From Sabellastarte sp. h YS-2021 (taxonomy: Eukaryota > Annelida > Polychaeta > Sabellida > Sabellidae): a stretch of 64,000 nt of DNA. Location of the stretch: the NCBI GenBank assembly GCA_964017235.1, contig OZ024929.1, positions 109,601,793 through 109,665,792 on the forward strand, read 5' to 3'. Numbering within the stretch: position 1 is the first letter of the stretch; each line of letters opens with the position of its first letter. The position numbers and the translations under genes are program-made. The notes beneath the pieces are model-generated. The model was not told the DNA's origin. It ran no database searches and was given only the letters and a program-made list of their open reading frames with translations. Below, one piece after another: positions 31,492-43,940 of this stretch.

Positions 31492-31708
31492 GTGGTGGTG
31501 GACCAATTCACGCCCAGGTACCAATTCAGGCCCACCCTGAATTTTCTTGAAGATTTATAATTTTACATAGAGAAGATGTTTACCAAATCATAGATGATCA
31601 TCAAATTGATCATACACACTTGTAATTTATTGTTTAACTGTGATTGTTTTGCATAAATTTAGGGGTGGCCGTGAATAGGTACACGGGTGTGAATTGGTCC
31701 ACCACCAC
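31492..31708. mobile_element. TA-flanked MITE, 217 bp (Tc1/mariner-like target site)
   Basis: Terminal inverted repeats GTGGTGGTGGACCAATTCAC on the left, and the same sequence with a few changes on the right in inverse. Flanked by TA at 31490-31491 and 31709-31710. No ORF. Confidence 0.82.
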
Positions 31709-31710
31709 TA

Positions 31711-32728
31711 CTGCCTTGCCACCAATTATGGTCAGTGTACCAATTTATGGTCACCCCCAGTCGGTCAAATAAAAGTAAATGCCATGGTGAGGAAAACATG
31801 AAGTAATTGTAAACAGCTAGAGTAATCCTATTCTAAATAACAAAAGATTATTAAAATATACACTGTGGCTTCAGAACAGTCACTGACGGATCGGAAAACA
31901 ATCCCTTTCAGAACCGCCAATGGAAATGGCTCACAAATTATATGCTTTAAGACCCGTTTTAAAGAAAAATGTCTTTACCCTTGATATATTTTATAAATAT
32001 TTTCATAAAATCGGAACCGCAAAATCTCTATTCTAACATGACATTTTAGAATATCTTTAGTTTTGAAGCTATTTTGTAGAAAAATATACAAAGTTTGTTA
32101 TACTTGGTCTCAAGTGAGGTTTCAGTAGCAAATTATTTCATTGGTTAATGAAATTAATTACGTTTGCAGACGAAAAGTTATACTTGATCTCAAGTGAGGT
32201 TTCAGTAACAAATTATTTCATTGGTTAATGAAATTAATCACGTTTGCAGATGAAAAGTAGACTGGTTTTATGTATCTATTTTCATCGACAGCATGCTTTA
32301 ATTCAACAGCCAGTGTCAGCCACACATCAAATAGTTATAATATGAACATGACGGTTCTGAAATTAAAAGAATTGTGACCCGTCCTTGTCGGTTCCGAAGA
32401 CACTCTGTAAAATATATTTTTAAAGGCTAAACATTAAGTTATATTTGCAGAGCACCACAGATCAAACATTATTTTCTGTTATATCAGTGGCTAAAATAAT
32501 GGGGTGACAATAATTGGTATGAAGAAATTCCAGTTGTTTGGGTGATAATAGGGCATTTTTGGTGCAATGTACATGTACAGAGGAAATTGATTGTGCTGAA
32601 ACGAAGGCAAAACTTTGGATTAGTAAAATAAACACACACTAATTAATATCTGTAGTGTTATTTTCATTAATTGAAGCACAGGAATTAATTTTCCTACACA
32701 GACGTGACCATAATTGGTGGCCTGGCAG
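31711..32728. mobile_element. TA-flanked non-autonomous DNA transposon, 1018 bp
   Basis: Terminal inverted repeats CTGCC..GCCACCAATTATGGTCA on both ends, flanked by TA at 31709-31710 and 32729-32730. The left TA is shared with the neighbouring element. It contains an ~83-bp tandem duplication at about 32098-32260 (tcaagtgaggtttcagta, ttatttcattggttaatgaa). No transposase reading frame is left. Confidence 0.8.
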
Positions 32729-32730
32729 TA

Positions 32731-34787
32731 TCTTTTATTTTTTTAAACAATTTATGAATAATTTAAGTATTTTACAGACATCAGGCTACAAAATACAGGA
32801 AATAGTGATCAAATAAACCGTGAACCAGTTAATCTGACTTTTCTGTAGAGAACAGCAAAACGGGAACCAAGCTAACGATTAAAAAGAGTAAACCACGAAA
32901 CACACAACCCCCACGAAAATACGAACATCGGCGATACTTTTTACTGGAAGCCGAAAGTGGGCGATAAATGCAAGTTTCAAAGGATTTGGGGGATTTTTTT
33001 GGTCAGATCACCTCTTGAATACAGTACAATAACTTTACTTTATCATGATTTATACCTGTATATAGTTATCACTATATATTTGGGGCAAAAAAATGTAAGT
33101 TTAAGAAATACTTGCGTATACTTTCCACTCAACCAGAAACTCTTGTTTTTAAAATTTGCGCGATTGCTTTTCGTCCAATTATCGACCTCTTTTTATTTTC
33201 TGCGAGACAGCTAAATGAAAACCTCTAAAACCAGGATGTTGAGGTTTTTCAAAGCTCCGATACTGTTGAAATAGTCATTGCCAAAAAAAGGAATATAGTG
33301 CACACTTCATGTTGGATAAGCTCTAGTATAGAAATACATTTTTTCAGATATGGTTAGCTTGTGCTGATCTTTATGGGCTTCAATTATTATATTTCAGTAT
33401 GCATTTTGCCTCAGATTTAATTGTTTAGTATTTTAAATTTTCTTTCTCCATCACTTTTTGACTCACCCATAGTTAGGACAAATTTTACATTCATGTATTA
33501 CATAAAGTTATAGTTATAAATAAATGTTTTAGTCTTTTGAGGTTCAATAATATTTTAACATTGGACATATAATGTATGTTAAGGCATCCATAGTACAATG
33601 TACTAAGCAAAGCTTAATGTATTTTTCAATGTAAATCAGTGGTTTCTATTACGTCAGGTGTCCTCTTGGCTTGGATTGAGATTGGAACAGTTACTATAAA
33701 ATGATAGATCTTATTACCATTGACCAAGCCCCCATGCATGTATAATAATATTAATGCAAAATATTTCTAAATAATATATTTTTGGAAACAATACTGCAGC
33801 AGGCCTCACTATTTTATTCCCACTAAATAGATTGGTAGTGTGTGGCCCAAGACTAAAACATACTTAAGAACCCAAAACCAGATTGCAAATTATTCCAAAT
33901 AAATTATATATCTGCTATTTGTCTACCTGAAGTAGTTCATTTGCCATGCATTCCAATGCAGATACATAGAATACCCTCAGTCCAAAATGTTTAAGTCCAA
34001 ATCTCAGATATCATACAAATACCAAAATAAACTCTCAAACATATCACTAAACTAAAGTATAGACAATTCAGTATGACAATGTTGTACAGACAAAGGTGTT
34101 CTATCAGCAAGTTTATATATTTTATACATATACCCCTGATGTCTCACACAATGTGTAGATAATATTCCACTAAACTTGAGTATGTGATTAATGTAGTCTT
34201 GCTATAAAGTTTACACATAAATGACCAGTACGAAAAATGGCAGTAAATTGAAGTACAAATGAACTTGACAAAGACAAACAAATTAGACTTTTTATATCTG
34301 AACTTAATTTATCGACATGTGATATTGTGTACAATTAATTAAAACGAAATGAATTCTAAGGCACAAAATATAACTTACTAGCAGTAACCTTCAATTGTTA
34401 CTAAAAAGGATTGCTACAGAACTACAATAACTGAAAAAGTAAAATTCAAGAAAGTAGTTTTATTCAGTCAGCGTAGATTCTTCTGTGAAAATCTATGTTA
34501 TATACTGTCTAACAAGTGTTTCCCTCTAAGGCATCTAAGTTCTTGCCATGTAAAACATGAAGTCGAATAATCAAAATGTAAAATAATATTGTTAAGGTCC
34601 TGGGACCAACTGAAAATCATAAAAATAGCAGTGTTTAAGATTTGCAGTTGCAGCTAAAATTACTATGTGGTTGTGGTGATTACAAAGTAAGTGTATAAGT
34701 TTGGCAATCATTGTTGCAGTTGTTTATTGATTATTAGGGTTTCCAAGCACCTTTTACCTTGGGATAACACATATGCAACCTTGTCAA
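32731..34787. other. Intergenic, nothing recognised
   Basis: AT-rich sequence without a supported exon, repeat family or RNA gene. The upstream exon of UBL7 could lie in this or the following intergenic stretch but was not identified. Confidence 0.4.
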
Positions 34788-35030
34788 TTTCATTATTGAT
34801 TTATTTGGATTTTAACGTCGCTTTCAACACATTGTATAGGTCATATCATGACGGGTAGTTTTTATGGGCAGAGGAAACTAGTACATACAGTTGGTCAAAG
34901 TTCTGTATTGTAAACTGCCAAGAAACAGCAAGCAGCTACCAGCTTTCCCACTTGAGGTCGGGCCGGAAACCAAACTCCAATCTCAGAGGTGGGAGGCAAG
35001 AGTGCTACGACTCTGCCACCATGGCCCCTC
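34788..35030 (-). repeat. tRNA-derived SINE (family 1) with target duplication
   Basis: The head is at the right, read on the minus strand: ggggccatggtggcagagtc, with A-box-like TGGCAGAGTCG and a degenerate B box. Flanked by gcaaccttgtcaa (34775-34787) and gcagccttgtcaa (35031-35043), a 13-bp target duplication with one mismatch. The 3' end reads cgacgttaaaatccaaataa on the minus strand. Confidence 0.85.
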
Positions 35031-36635
35031 GCAGCCTTGTCAAATGAAAGCTAAAAAAAACATTACAGTGGCAACTTATATCGATTTCAAGGCTTCTTTT
35101 GCTTATCCATATGCCAGCCTACTGCCAATCAGTATATTGTCAGCACTGAGGAAGTAAGAAAGTAGCAGTAAGTAGTAAGAAACACAAGTCTGCAAGTTGT
35201 ATTATGCCACAATTTAATATCTAATTTAATTTATTTAGAGTCTCAATCACTATGTAATTTAAAGTTTGCTTGGCAAAGTTTGTAAGTTCTTTTATTGGTA
35301 GAGTCTTAAATGTTTGCTTGGCTAAATAATTAAATGTTTCTGGTAGATATACAAGAGGAGTGGCATTTAGTTGCCTTATCCAATAATAGCAGGGACATTG
35401 GACAACAGGATCGGGTAGCAGTCCTTGAATTGGCAATGAACACACTAGAAATAGTTCTGGAAATCTTTTATTGTTCATAATCCAATCTGATATATTTAAT
35501 GTTTCTTTCACACAATTACTATTCATACAAATAAAATAACTATTTCCTTGAAAACTCATTCTTTTATATTTCATTAATACTTCTTCAATTCATATCTGAA
35601 ACTTGTAAATATCCAAATATAAATGCATTTTATGAAATGTATACAAATTTGATACTGAATCAATTAAATATACACTTTGAATTTTAATGTTTGAATTCCA
35701 ATAATAAATAAGGTTTTAAATTATGAAGGTTGAATTTGTAATAAATTTTTAAATGTAAAATGTTTGTTCGTTTTGAGAATAGGAAGTTAGAATTGAATTT
35801 AGATATAGTGTTATGGTTACGGGGCAATGTGGTAGCAATTACCGATTGCTTTTAAAATGTAACAGCAAAAGACAAAATCTTTACTTAACAATTTATTTTA
35901 CAATTAAAAATAATGCAGTCAACTGGGATGCTCTCAATAGTACATATAAGGATACAATAATGAAACCAATCTGACCTGGCCACTGTAACTGACAATTAAG
36001 TTTATCCACTGTGATCTGTCTGGTATCCACTAACACACAAATATCTATATCCTGTGATCCATTCAATGTCTGATAACATAAAATATCCTTATCCTGTGAT
36101 CCCTCCAACGTCCAACAACACAAAATGGATATAGATATTCAGAGAGTTTAAACACAACTATGTTGTCTTCCCCAAGATATGGACAATGTCCAAAATACAG
36201 CATATCTACTCTCTGGTAGATCCACATTGTACCCAGATACAAACAATATTCAAAGTATAGCAAATCTACTCTCTGGTAGATCCACACACTGTATCCAGTT
36301 CATTCCAACAATAGTTCATCATACCACAAGAAGTTTATATCCACATATTAGTAGTTGAGACACAATTAGCTTTCCTTATAGTCACCAAATACTTTGTTCA
36401 TCTGTAGTCAGATGTACAGCACCTATATACAGTTGTGGATATGCCCAGAAGGTTATACAAGCTAGCTTAGAGGGATTTCCCCCAATCTATAAATAGATCA
36501 ATCAATATAACAGAGTACAATAAACACCACACAATACAAAAAATCATTAACTCTATTTCCTTATATTGTAATACCTACACACACAAAACTTGTCCCTTAA
36601 TTAACTAATGAATTGACACAGTGCTTATAAATGTA
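35031..36635. other. Intergenic, nothing recognised
   Basis: A 117-codon open frame on the minus strand (35221-35574) has no recognisable family and AT-driven composition. Around 36000-36290 the phrase ctactctctggtagatccac recurs with degenerate neighbours, suggesting a small local duplication. Confidence 0.35.
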
Positions 36636-36870
36636 TTTATTTATTTATTTGGGGTTTTACATCGCTTTCAACATTGTACAGGTCATATCACAACGGGTAA
36701 TTGGAAGGGCAGAGGAAACCAGTAGATACAGTTTGTCAGGGTTCTGTACTGCAAACTGCTGACCAACCTCAAGCAACTACCAGCTTTTCCACTTGAGGCC
36801 ATGCTGGGAAACGAACCCCGGCCTCAGAGATGGGAAGCGAGAGTGTTACCACTCTGCCACCGTGGCCCCT
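36636..36870 (-). repeat. tRNA-derived SINE (family 1), full length
   Basis: On the minus strand it starts ggggccacggtggcagagtg. The pol III A box is TGGCAGAGTGG and the B box GGTTCGTTTCC. The 3' end is gcgatgtaaaaccccaaata plus an attt-rich tail. A perfect 12-bp target duplication cttataaatgta flanks it (36624-36635 and 36871-36882). This is the best-preserved copy and was used to recognise the others. Confidence 0.92.
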
Positions 36871-37048
36871 CTTATAAATGTAACAATAGCCAAATAGAAT
36901 TTTGATGTTGCTAGTTCTGATGTTAATCCTAATCTGCCCTGCAGGTAATTTTTACCTCACCAAGAAATAAGTTAAGCTAATGAGCTTGCATTTGGTGATT
37001 GGCTGAATTACTCATCTGATGTCTAGAAAGACTAGGTGTGTAGGTTGA

Positions 37049-37199
37049 CAAAGGTCAAAGTTGGGGTTTTACGTCCCGTTCAACAGCCAGGGTCATATTG
37101 GGACAGGTCCTCAGAATTGCCACTTGTGGGACTCGAACCCACAGAGGTGACAGCCTATGATTAGATGCCAAACTTGCTAACCACTAGGCCACTGAGGAC
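37049..37199 (-). repeat. tRNA-derived SINE (family 2), full length
   Basis: On the minus strand: gtcctcagtggcctagtggt, then ctgtgggttcgagtcccaca. A box TGGCCTAGTGG and B box GGTTCGAGTCC are near perfect. It ends gttgaacgggacgtaaaacc. A perfect 17-bp target duplication ctaggtgtgtaggttga is at 37032-37048 and 37200-37216. It lacks the cloverleaf context of a tRNA gene. Confidence 0.92.
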
Positions 37200-37216
37200 C
37201 TAGGTGTGTAGGTTGA

Positions 37217-38293
37217 AGAGAAAGAGTTGTGCTTGCTCAATTGACTGCTCTTGTGGAGAAATAGTGTAAAGTCATGAATAAGTGCTTTTTACTAATGTCA
37301 CTGTGTATGCTTTATTTTTCTAATGATTTTATTTCACTATTTAAAGGAATCGAATAGTATGATAGTACAAAGTTTTCAACACAAATTCAAGTAACTTTCA
37401 TGTAAAAATGCATAAAATATATGCAAATTGAAATACATTATAATATTGCAAATGTTTTATAACAATGGTTTGTCGCCTACTTCAGATTCTTTCAGATCTG
37501 ATATACTTGTTCAACAATGGGGACTAGTTTGAGATTTGATAACTCCTCAAAAGCTGCAATTCTTTTTAAAAAAGCTAAATATACAGATTTTCTGTGGTTT
37601 ATTAGTTTGAAATGTGAGTGTGTAATAGATTTTCAGCTATTTATCAGGCTTTTGTTAGAATCTCATGTAAAAAACCACTGGTCCGAGCTCATATGGCTGA
37701 ATTATTGCTAAGTTGGATGATTCCGAACTGACTGCTACACTGTACTTCACATTGCATCAGCTTTCGCTGACACAATATCTACATGTATTACCTTCATGTC
37801 TTATTATATTTCCATACATGCATGTATTGATGGGATTGGACATGGGCTGTGTATGGAGAAATTACAGGTGTTTTGGATAAAGAATATCAGTGATGAGATG
37901 TCTTATGATAATTACTTCTCAGCCTTTTAGAACACAAAACTTTAATAAATCTAAAGCATCCTGTTGGTTATGGAAATTAACTACGCATGCAAGGATTAAT
38001 CAGTGGTTCAATCACAAAAATTCAGTTTAACACTGATTCAAATTTTTCAAAATAATTTTCAAATGTTGAAAATTGTAAGAATATAGCTTGATAAGGATGA
38101 CAAATTTCAGTCTCTCAAAATTATAGGCGTCATATTTATCGAAAGGATCAGAATCAAAGTTTGTTTTGTATTTTAACTAAACAAACATCACCCCGAAAAT
38201 TTTAGGATTTAGTGTTGATCTACAATACACACACACACACACCTTTTTTGTAAAATCTTAAATCGTTAGTGCAAATCTGTACCTTGTAAAAAT
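37217..38293. other. Region upstream of UBL7; (CA)n tract near 38227
   Basis: No exon recognised. A short cacacaca microsatellite lies at about 38226-38242, some 80 bp before the UBL7 splice acceptor. Confidence 0.5.
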
Positions 38294-39232
38294 ATGGGTG
38301 TTTTGAATATTTGTTGCAGGTTGAAAAATAATTCATATCAACGGTTTAAATTGAGTGACATAGAAATGGAGGCCCCTGTAATAACTCTGCGGACAAACAT
38401 TGCCAGGCATCTGCAATCAGACTTGGATGACATCGACCTGTTCTACGCCGGCACAAAAATGACAGATGAAAAACTACTCGCTGCTTATGAAATAAAAAGT
38501 GGTGTCACGGTACATGTGATGAACAGGGTGATAAAATCGAATAATAAGCGTGTCGATTCATTGAAGACTGTTTCTGGAGGATCCGTAAAAGGAATCGTTT
38601 CTTCCCCTCATTATAAAGGTGTTATTGAAAAAATTTTCTCCAGTGCAAGTTCCTTGGAAAAGCTGTTTTCAGTTGCTCCTGAATTGGAGAGAGATCAAGT
38701 AGCATTGTCTTATTTGCAAGAGCCAGATCTCCTTGAAACTTTTGTTGAACAGGGACAAATTGAAAAACTCATTGCCAAACATCCTGCAGTTGGTAGCGCA
38801 TTGGTATATATTAGTAGTTCTGTGTCAGAAAAATCAATCGGTATGCCTGCCATAAATCAGCGAATGCAGTATTCTTTGGATCAGATGTCAGATGATGAAG
38901 ACATGGACAGCTCCACTGCCCAGCCTATAACAACTGGACAGTTAAATGCTGCACTTGCATCACTCACTGGTCAGAGGGGGGAGGCTTCCAGTTCTAGTGG
39001 GGGTGGTACTGCGGCAGGATCTGGATCACAGGTCATTAGCACAGATTTTTTCAGACAAGCTATGGCTGCAGCAAGTTCTAGTGGTTCGCAGCCTTCTCCA
39101 GTTTCTGAGAGTGATTTACAACAACTTCGTGAAATGGGCATAACAGATGAAAGGGTAGCAAGACAAGCATTAACAGCAACTGGTGGAAATATTCAAGCTG
39201 CACTCGAGTTAATTTTTGAAGATGGATTTTAA
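38294..39232 (+). CDS. UBL7: Ubiquitin-like protein 7
   Basis: 312-residue frame with an N-terminal ubiquitin-like domain (about residues 20-80: LFYAGTKMTDEKLLAAYEIK, GVTVHVMNRV), a helical middle, an acidic MSDDEDMDSS, a Ser/Gly-rich linker (ISTDFFRQAM), and a C-terminal UBA domain (about 270-312: LQQLREMGITDERVARQALT, GGNIQAALELIF). The order and UBA sequence match UBL7, a ubiquitin-binding shuttle-type protein of uncertain role. The human protein is 380 residues with about 45 more at the N terminus. The ATG at 38294 lies inside tatttgttgcag, a good splice acceptor, so the true exon probably starts at 38320 and an upstream exon is missing here. It is intact and has no introns downstream of that point. 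Confidence 0.88.
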   Translation: MGVLNICCRLKNNSYQRFKLSDIEMEAPVITLRTNIARHLQSDLDDIDLFYAGTKMTDEKLLAAYEIKSGVTVHVMNRVIKSNNKRVDSLKTVSGGSVKGIVSSPHYKGVIEKIFSSASSLEKLFSVAPELERDQVALSYLQEPDLLETFVEQGQIEKLIAKHPAVGSALVYISSSVSEKSIGMPAINQRMQYSLDQMSDDEDMDSSTAQPITTGQLNAALASLTGQRGEASSSSGGGTAAGSGSQVISTDFFRQAMAAASSSGSQPSPVSESDLQQLREMGITDERVARQALTATGGNIQAALELIFEDGF

Positions 39233-39296
39233 TTACATATCCATGACGTTAGACCTGTAAATGTTTTGAAAGTACAAAGTCACTGAATTGTACATA

Positions 39297-39302
39297 AATA
39301 AA
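39297..39302 (+). terminator. Polyadenylation signal of UBL7
   Basis: AATAAA 65 bp after the UBL7 stop codon. No genomic poly(A) tract follows, which argues against a recent processed retrocopy. Confidence 0.75.
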
Positions 39303-40249
39303 TGTTGGTGCAAGTGAAAGACTTTTATCCCACTCTCATAATTAGCTATAAAAAAATACCTGGGCAAAAGACTGTTAGTATAGAATGTTATGAAGGACAG
39401 AAAGATAAAATGTGGTAAAGAGTAAACCGTAGCATATTTTGGTGCTTATATGGCTTGAACCAGAAATCAAACTATTAATCTCTTTATTAACACTTTCCAC
39501 TATGAAATATCACTGTTGTGAAGATTTGACCTGGCACTGACAAATAGATTTATCAGTTTAGACAGTGGTGTAGGATTTTTATACTTGGTTCAATCTTCCT
39601 TTAGGTATTCTAGAATATTAAATAAGAATATTAAGTTAAAACACCATATAACCTGTTACCTGTAATTAACAGGATATAGATCAAACAAGGGCTTTGGACG
39701 TATAGTTGAACAATGTATAATACATTGGCAAGCAAGAGATGGTCTGAAGCCCGAAACAGTGCTGTACCACATGAATCTTTACCGGCTTACTTTTTTGCAT
39801 TTCCAAAAAATGCCCCAAAGTATACCCACCGTTAGAGAAGATGTAGTAATATTACTATTCCTATTTGTATTAAGGTTATACCATAGAATACAAACATTTA
39901 TATAGCGGAAAATTGACACAACATCCTGCTATGTATTTGAGGTTGAAAATGGAAAAGTCAAGGGATATGTCAGGTCAAATTCCAAATTAGTGCCTGCTAG
40001 GGGAGATGTACTATCGTCAGGCCTGGGGTGAATACTTTGAAAAGTATGCGAATGGAAATACTTTTTGAATTCATGAATATGAATACATCATTTACCAAAG
40101 TATTCGAATACGGCTACTATTGAAAAACTATTCGAATACATTTACGAATACTTTTGAAACTTATGTGAATAAATGTATGAATACTTTTGAAAAGTATTTG
40201 AATACATTGATGAATACTATTTACCTTATACAAAATAAAAAAGGATTAA
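39303..40249. other. Intergenic, unannotated
   Basis: No gene recognised. From about 40020 to 40230 the words gaatac and gaatacttttgaaaagtat recur, suggesting a decayed repeat. Confidence 0.35.
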
Positions 40250-40434
40250 TTTTCATTACTTTATTGTAAACATAAACTGTGTTAAAATATATTTTCCCAT
40301 TACCAATTCATTTATTGTACTTCTCCGAACTAACATTTCGTCTGAACATGTCATACAAGGTTTATTTTCATTACTTTATTGTAAACATAAACCATGTTAA
40401 AATATATTTTCCCATTACTAATTCATTTATTGTA
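40250..40434. repeat. Tandem duplication, ~110-bp spacing
   Basis: Two copies of ttttcattactttattgtaa, acataaac, gtgttaaaatatattttccc and attcatttattgta. They precede the palindrome atccac...gtggat at about 40434-40460. Confidence 0.75.
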
Positions 40435-40799
40435 TCCACTAGATAGCATCCGGTGGATACTATGAATTACGCATGAGTAGGCCGCCACCGCAGTGTGTAG
40501 AGATTTTCTCGTTACCCCTCTAGAGGCCAGGGTATTATAGGTAGACTTAGACTTCTCAAATTTGCAGGATATATTCATAACCATAAAATCTTGCCTGGGA
40601 GTATTTTTAGCCTCATTTTGAAAAACAAGATGGCCACCACCAGCGTTTTTTGACTTCCAGCATGGAGTTTTTTTTGGCCCTGTAGAACAAAGGGCATTAT
40701 AGGTAGAGATTTCAAATTCGCAGGATATGTTCAGTACAAAATCTTGACTGAAAATAGTTTTGGCCTCATTTTGAAAAACAAGATGGCCGTCACATATCT

Positions 40800-41012
40800 T
40801 TCTTTTTAGCCATGAAAAGTGCTTATATCTCCCTTATTATTGGTCCTAGAGGTTTGCAATGTGAAACCAACCTATAGGAAATCATGGGCTGCGAATCTTT
40901 TGATGTGGTCGGATTTGACCTTGGGCCCCTCCTTCAAGGTCAAACGAGGTTAGCCAGAGTTAAAAGTGATTATAACTCACTTATTATTGGTCCTAGAGGT
41001 TTGCAATGTGAA
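40800..41012. repeat. Satellite family B, first segment
   Basis: One and a half ~146-bp units: cttattattggtcctagagg, tttgcaatgtgaaaccaacc, ggaaatcatgggctgcgaat and ccttcaaggtcaaacgaggt. The unit breaks off at 41012 where a TTTAAAATACCC repeat starts. Confidence 0.85.
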
Positions 41013-41859
41013 TTTAAAATACCCATACATGTGATAACCTGTATGCCAAAACTACAAGTACAGGTACACATTCCAGTTGAGGGGGTTTTCAGTTAAAATA
41101 CATGTTTGGCGTACAGAAGTGAAAACCCTCTTTCATATACCAATCGTCTTAGGTGTTGATGAGAGTGAAGGGACTAACTATTCACTTATTTATATTTATA
41201 ATTTTGTTAAGTCACAAATGACCAAAACAAAACACTGAACTTTCACATTCATCACCTTAAAAAGTAAAACACATGTTGTAAGAAAACCCACAGCGAAAAT
41301 GCCAACACTAACATACAGTTTCATCAAATATGCAAAATACATGAAAACTCTTCCATGCCCACACCCATACCAGTATTAAATAGTTTGTACCTTCATAGGC
41401 CATAGTTTATACAGAAATACCAAGGTTGTACAAGATTTTTTTAAAGGGCACTTTTTACCAGGAAAGGTTGTCCTGATTTAATTTTTATGTCAGCTGACTT
41501 GTCAGTCAGCTGACATTATGTTGTCACTCTGCGGCGTGGGCGTCCGCGTCCGCGTGAACAACTTCTCCTCCAAAACTACAAGGCCTAGAGACGTGCTGTT
41601 TTTTTTAAAAGATACCTTATCTATCGAGGATGAAAAATTGTTCAAGGCATGCAAATCTGTCTGTTCGTCTGTTTGCTAGAGACATTACAAGGGGGGTACC
41701 CCCACCAAAAGTGTGAAAATTTCAACACTTAATCACAATTTTCTCAGTGACTATTGCAGGGATTTCTCTCATATCTTGCATATATGTACTAGATCAGAGG
41801 TAGATTCTCTTGTGTGAGTATGAGACCTGGATCTGTGTTACTTTTTTTTTAATAAATTT

Positions 41860-43940
41860 TTTTAATAATTTTTAATGCATTAAAATTCATGAAATCATGC
41901 ACAAAATCATTTATAACTTGAAAAGTGTTGCATTTAGAGCATTTTGTTAAAATATGTTATTCAGCTACTTTTTTCATAGCTACAATATGGTGAGTAAGTT
42001 GGGTGCCTGTCTCAATAGCTAAGTGAGTAATAGCTACTTTTGGGCTTTTCAGTAACTTCCATCGTGAGTAAAATCACTTGTAACTTAAAAACTATTGCAT
42101 TTAGAGAATTTCGTATAAATATGTTATTCAGCTACTTTTGGGTCAGCTATAACATAGTAAAATTTTAGACCTGTAGCTCATGGCATAGCTGAGTAATAGC
42201 TACTTTTAGGTTATCACTGTTGAGTAAATCGCTTATAACTTGAAAACTATTGCATTTAGAGAATTTCGTATAAATATGTTATTCAGCTACTTTTGGGTCA
42301 GCTATAACATAGTAAAATTTCAGACCTGTAGGTCATGGCATAGCTGAGTAATAGCTACTTTTAGGTTATCACTGTTGAGTAAATCGCTTATAACTTGGAA
42401 ACTATTGCATTTAGAGTATTTTGTTTCAATATGTTATTCACCTATTTTGGGATCAGCTATAACATAGTGAAGTTTCAGATCTGTGGCTCATTGCATAGCT
42501 GAGTAATAGGTACTTTGAAGTTCTCACTATTGAGTAAATCACTTGTAACTTAAAACCTATTGCATTTAGAGAATTTCGTATAAATATGTTATTCAGCTAC
42601 TTTTGGGCCAGCTATAACATAGTGAAATTTCAGATCTGTAGGTCATGGCATAGCTGAGTAATAGCTACTTTAAAGTTCTCACTATTGAGTAAATCAGTTG
42701 TAATTGGAAAACTATTGCATTTAGAGAATTTCGTATAAATATGTTATTCAGCTACTTTTGGGTCAGCTATAACATAGTAAAATTTCAGACCTGTAGCTCA
42801 TGGCATAGCTGAGTAATAGCTACTTTTAGGTCATCACTATTGAGTAAATCAGTTGTAACTTCAAAACTATTGCATTTACAGTATTTTGCTTAAATATGTT
42901 GTTCACCTACTTTTGGGTCAGCTATAACATAGTGATATTTCAGACCTGTAGCTCATTGCATAGCTGAGTAATAACTACTTTGAGGTTCTCACTATTGAGT
43001 AAATCAGTTGTAATTGCAAAACTATTGCATTTAGAGAATTTAGTATAAATATGTTATTCAGCTACTTTTGGGTCAGCTATAACATAGTAAAATTTCAGAC
43101 CTGTAGCTCATGGCATAGCTGAGTAATAGCTACTTTTAGGTTATCACTGTTGAGTAAATCACTTATAACTTGGAAACTATTGCATTTAGAGTATTTTGTT
43201 GCAATATGTTATTCACCTATTTTGGGGTCAGCTATAACATAGTGAAGTTCCAGACCTGTGGCTCATTGCATAGCTGAGTAATAGCTACTTTGAAGTTCTC
43301 ACTGTTGAGTAAATCAGTTGTAATTGGAAAACTATTGCCTTTACAGAAATTTGTGCAAATATGTTATTCAGCTACTTTTGGGTCAGCTATAACATAGTGA
43401 AATTACAGACCTGTAGCTCATGGCACAACTGAGCAATAGCTATTCTCAGGCACTGGCTGTTGAGAAAATCGGCTATAACTTGAAAAATATTCCATTTGGA
43501 GTATTTTGTTAAAATATATTGTTCACCTACTTTTGGGTTAGCTATAACATAGTGAAATTACAGACCTATAGCTCATGGCATAGCGGAGCAATAGCTATTT
43601 TCAGGTTCTCACTATTGAGTAAATCAGTTGTAACTTGAAAACTATTGCATTTACAGTATTTTGCTTAAATATGTTGTTCACCTACTTTTAGGTCAGCTAT
43701 AACAGAGCAAAAATTCAGACATGTAGCTCATTGCATAGCTGAGTAATAGTTACTTTGAGGTTCTCACTCTTGAGTAAATCAGTTGTAACTTGAAAACTAT
43801 TACATTTAGAGTATTTTGTTAAATATGTTATTCACAGACGTTTTGGTCAGCTATAACATAGTGAAATTGCAGACCTCTATGTCATGGCATAGCTGAGCAA
43901 AGCTTCTTTCAGGTTCTCACTGTTGAGTAAATCATTGTAT
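41860..43940. repeat. Satellite family A, 155-bp period, about 13 copies
   Basis: Units contain aactattgcatttagagaat, atatgttattcagctacttt, gggtcagctataacatagtg and gcatagctgagtaatagcta. Spacing of gagtaatagc between successive units (42191, 42346, 42501, 42656) is 155 bp. Confidence 0.9.

Noticed and set aside
35221..35574. 117-codon minus-strand ORF
   Set aside because: AT-rich, no recognised domain, no splice or neighbour context; cannot be told from chance.
36800..37200. tRNA genes suggested by A and B boxes
   Set aside because: Both lie at heads of SINEs with target duplications and characteristic tails, so they are SINE promoters and not tRNA genes.
37905..37930. tacttctcagccttttag, resembling the 5' end of U2 snRNA
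   Set aside because: Only about 16 bases are similar and the following sequence does not match; likely coincidence.
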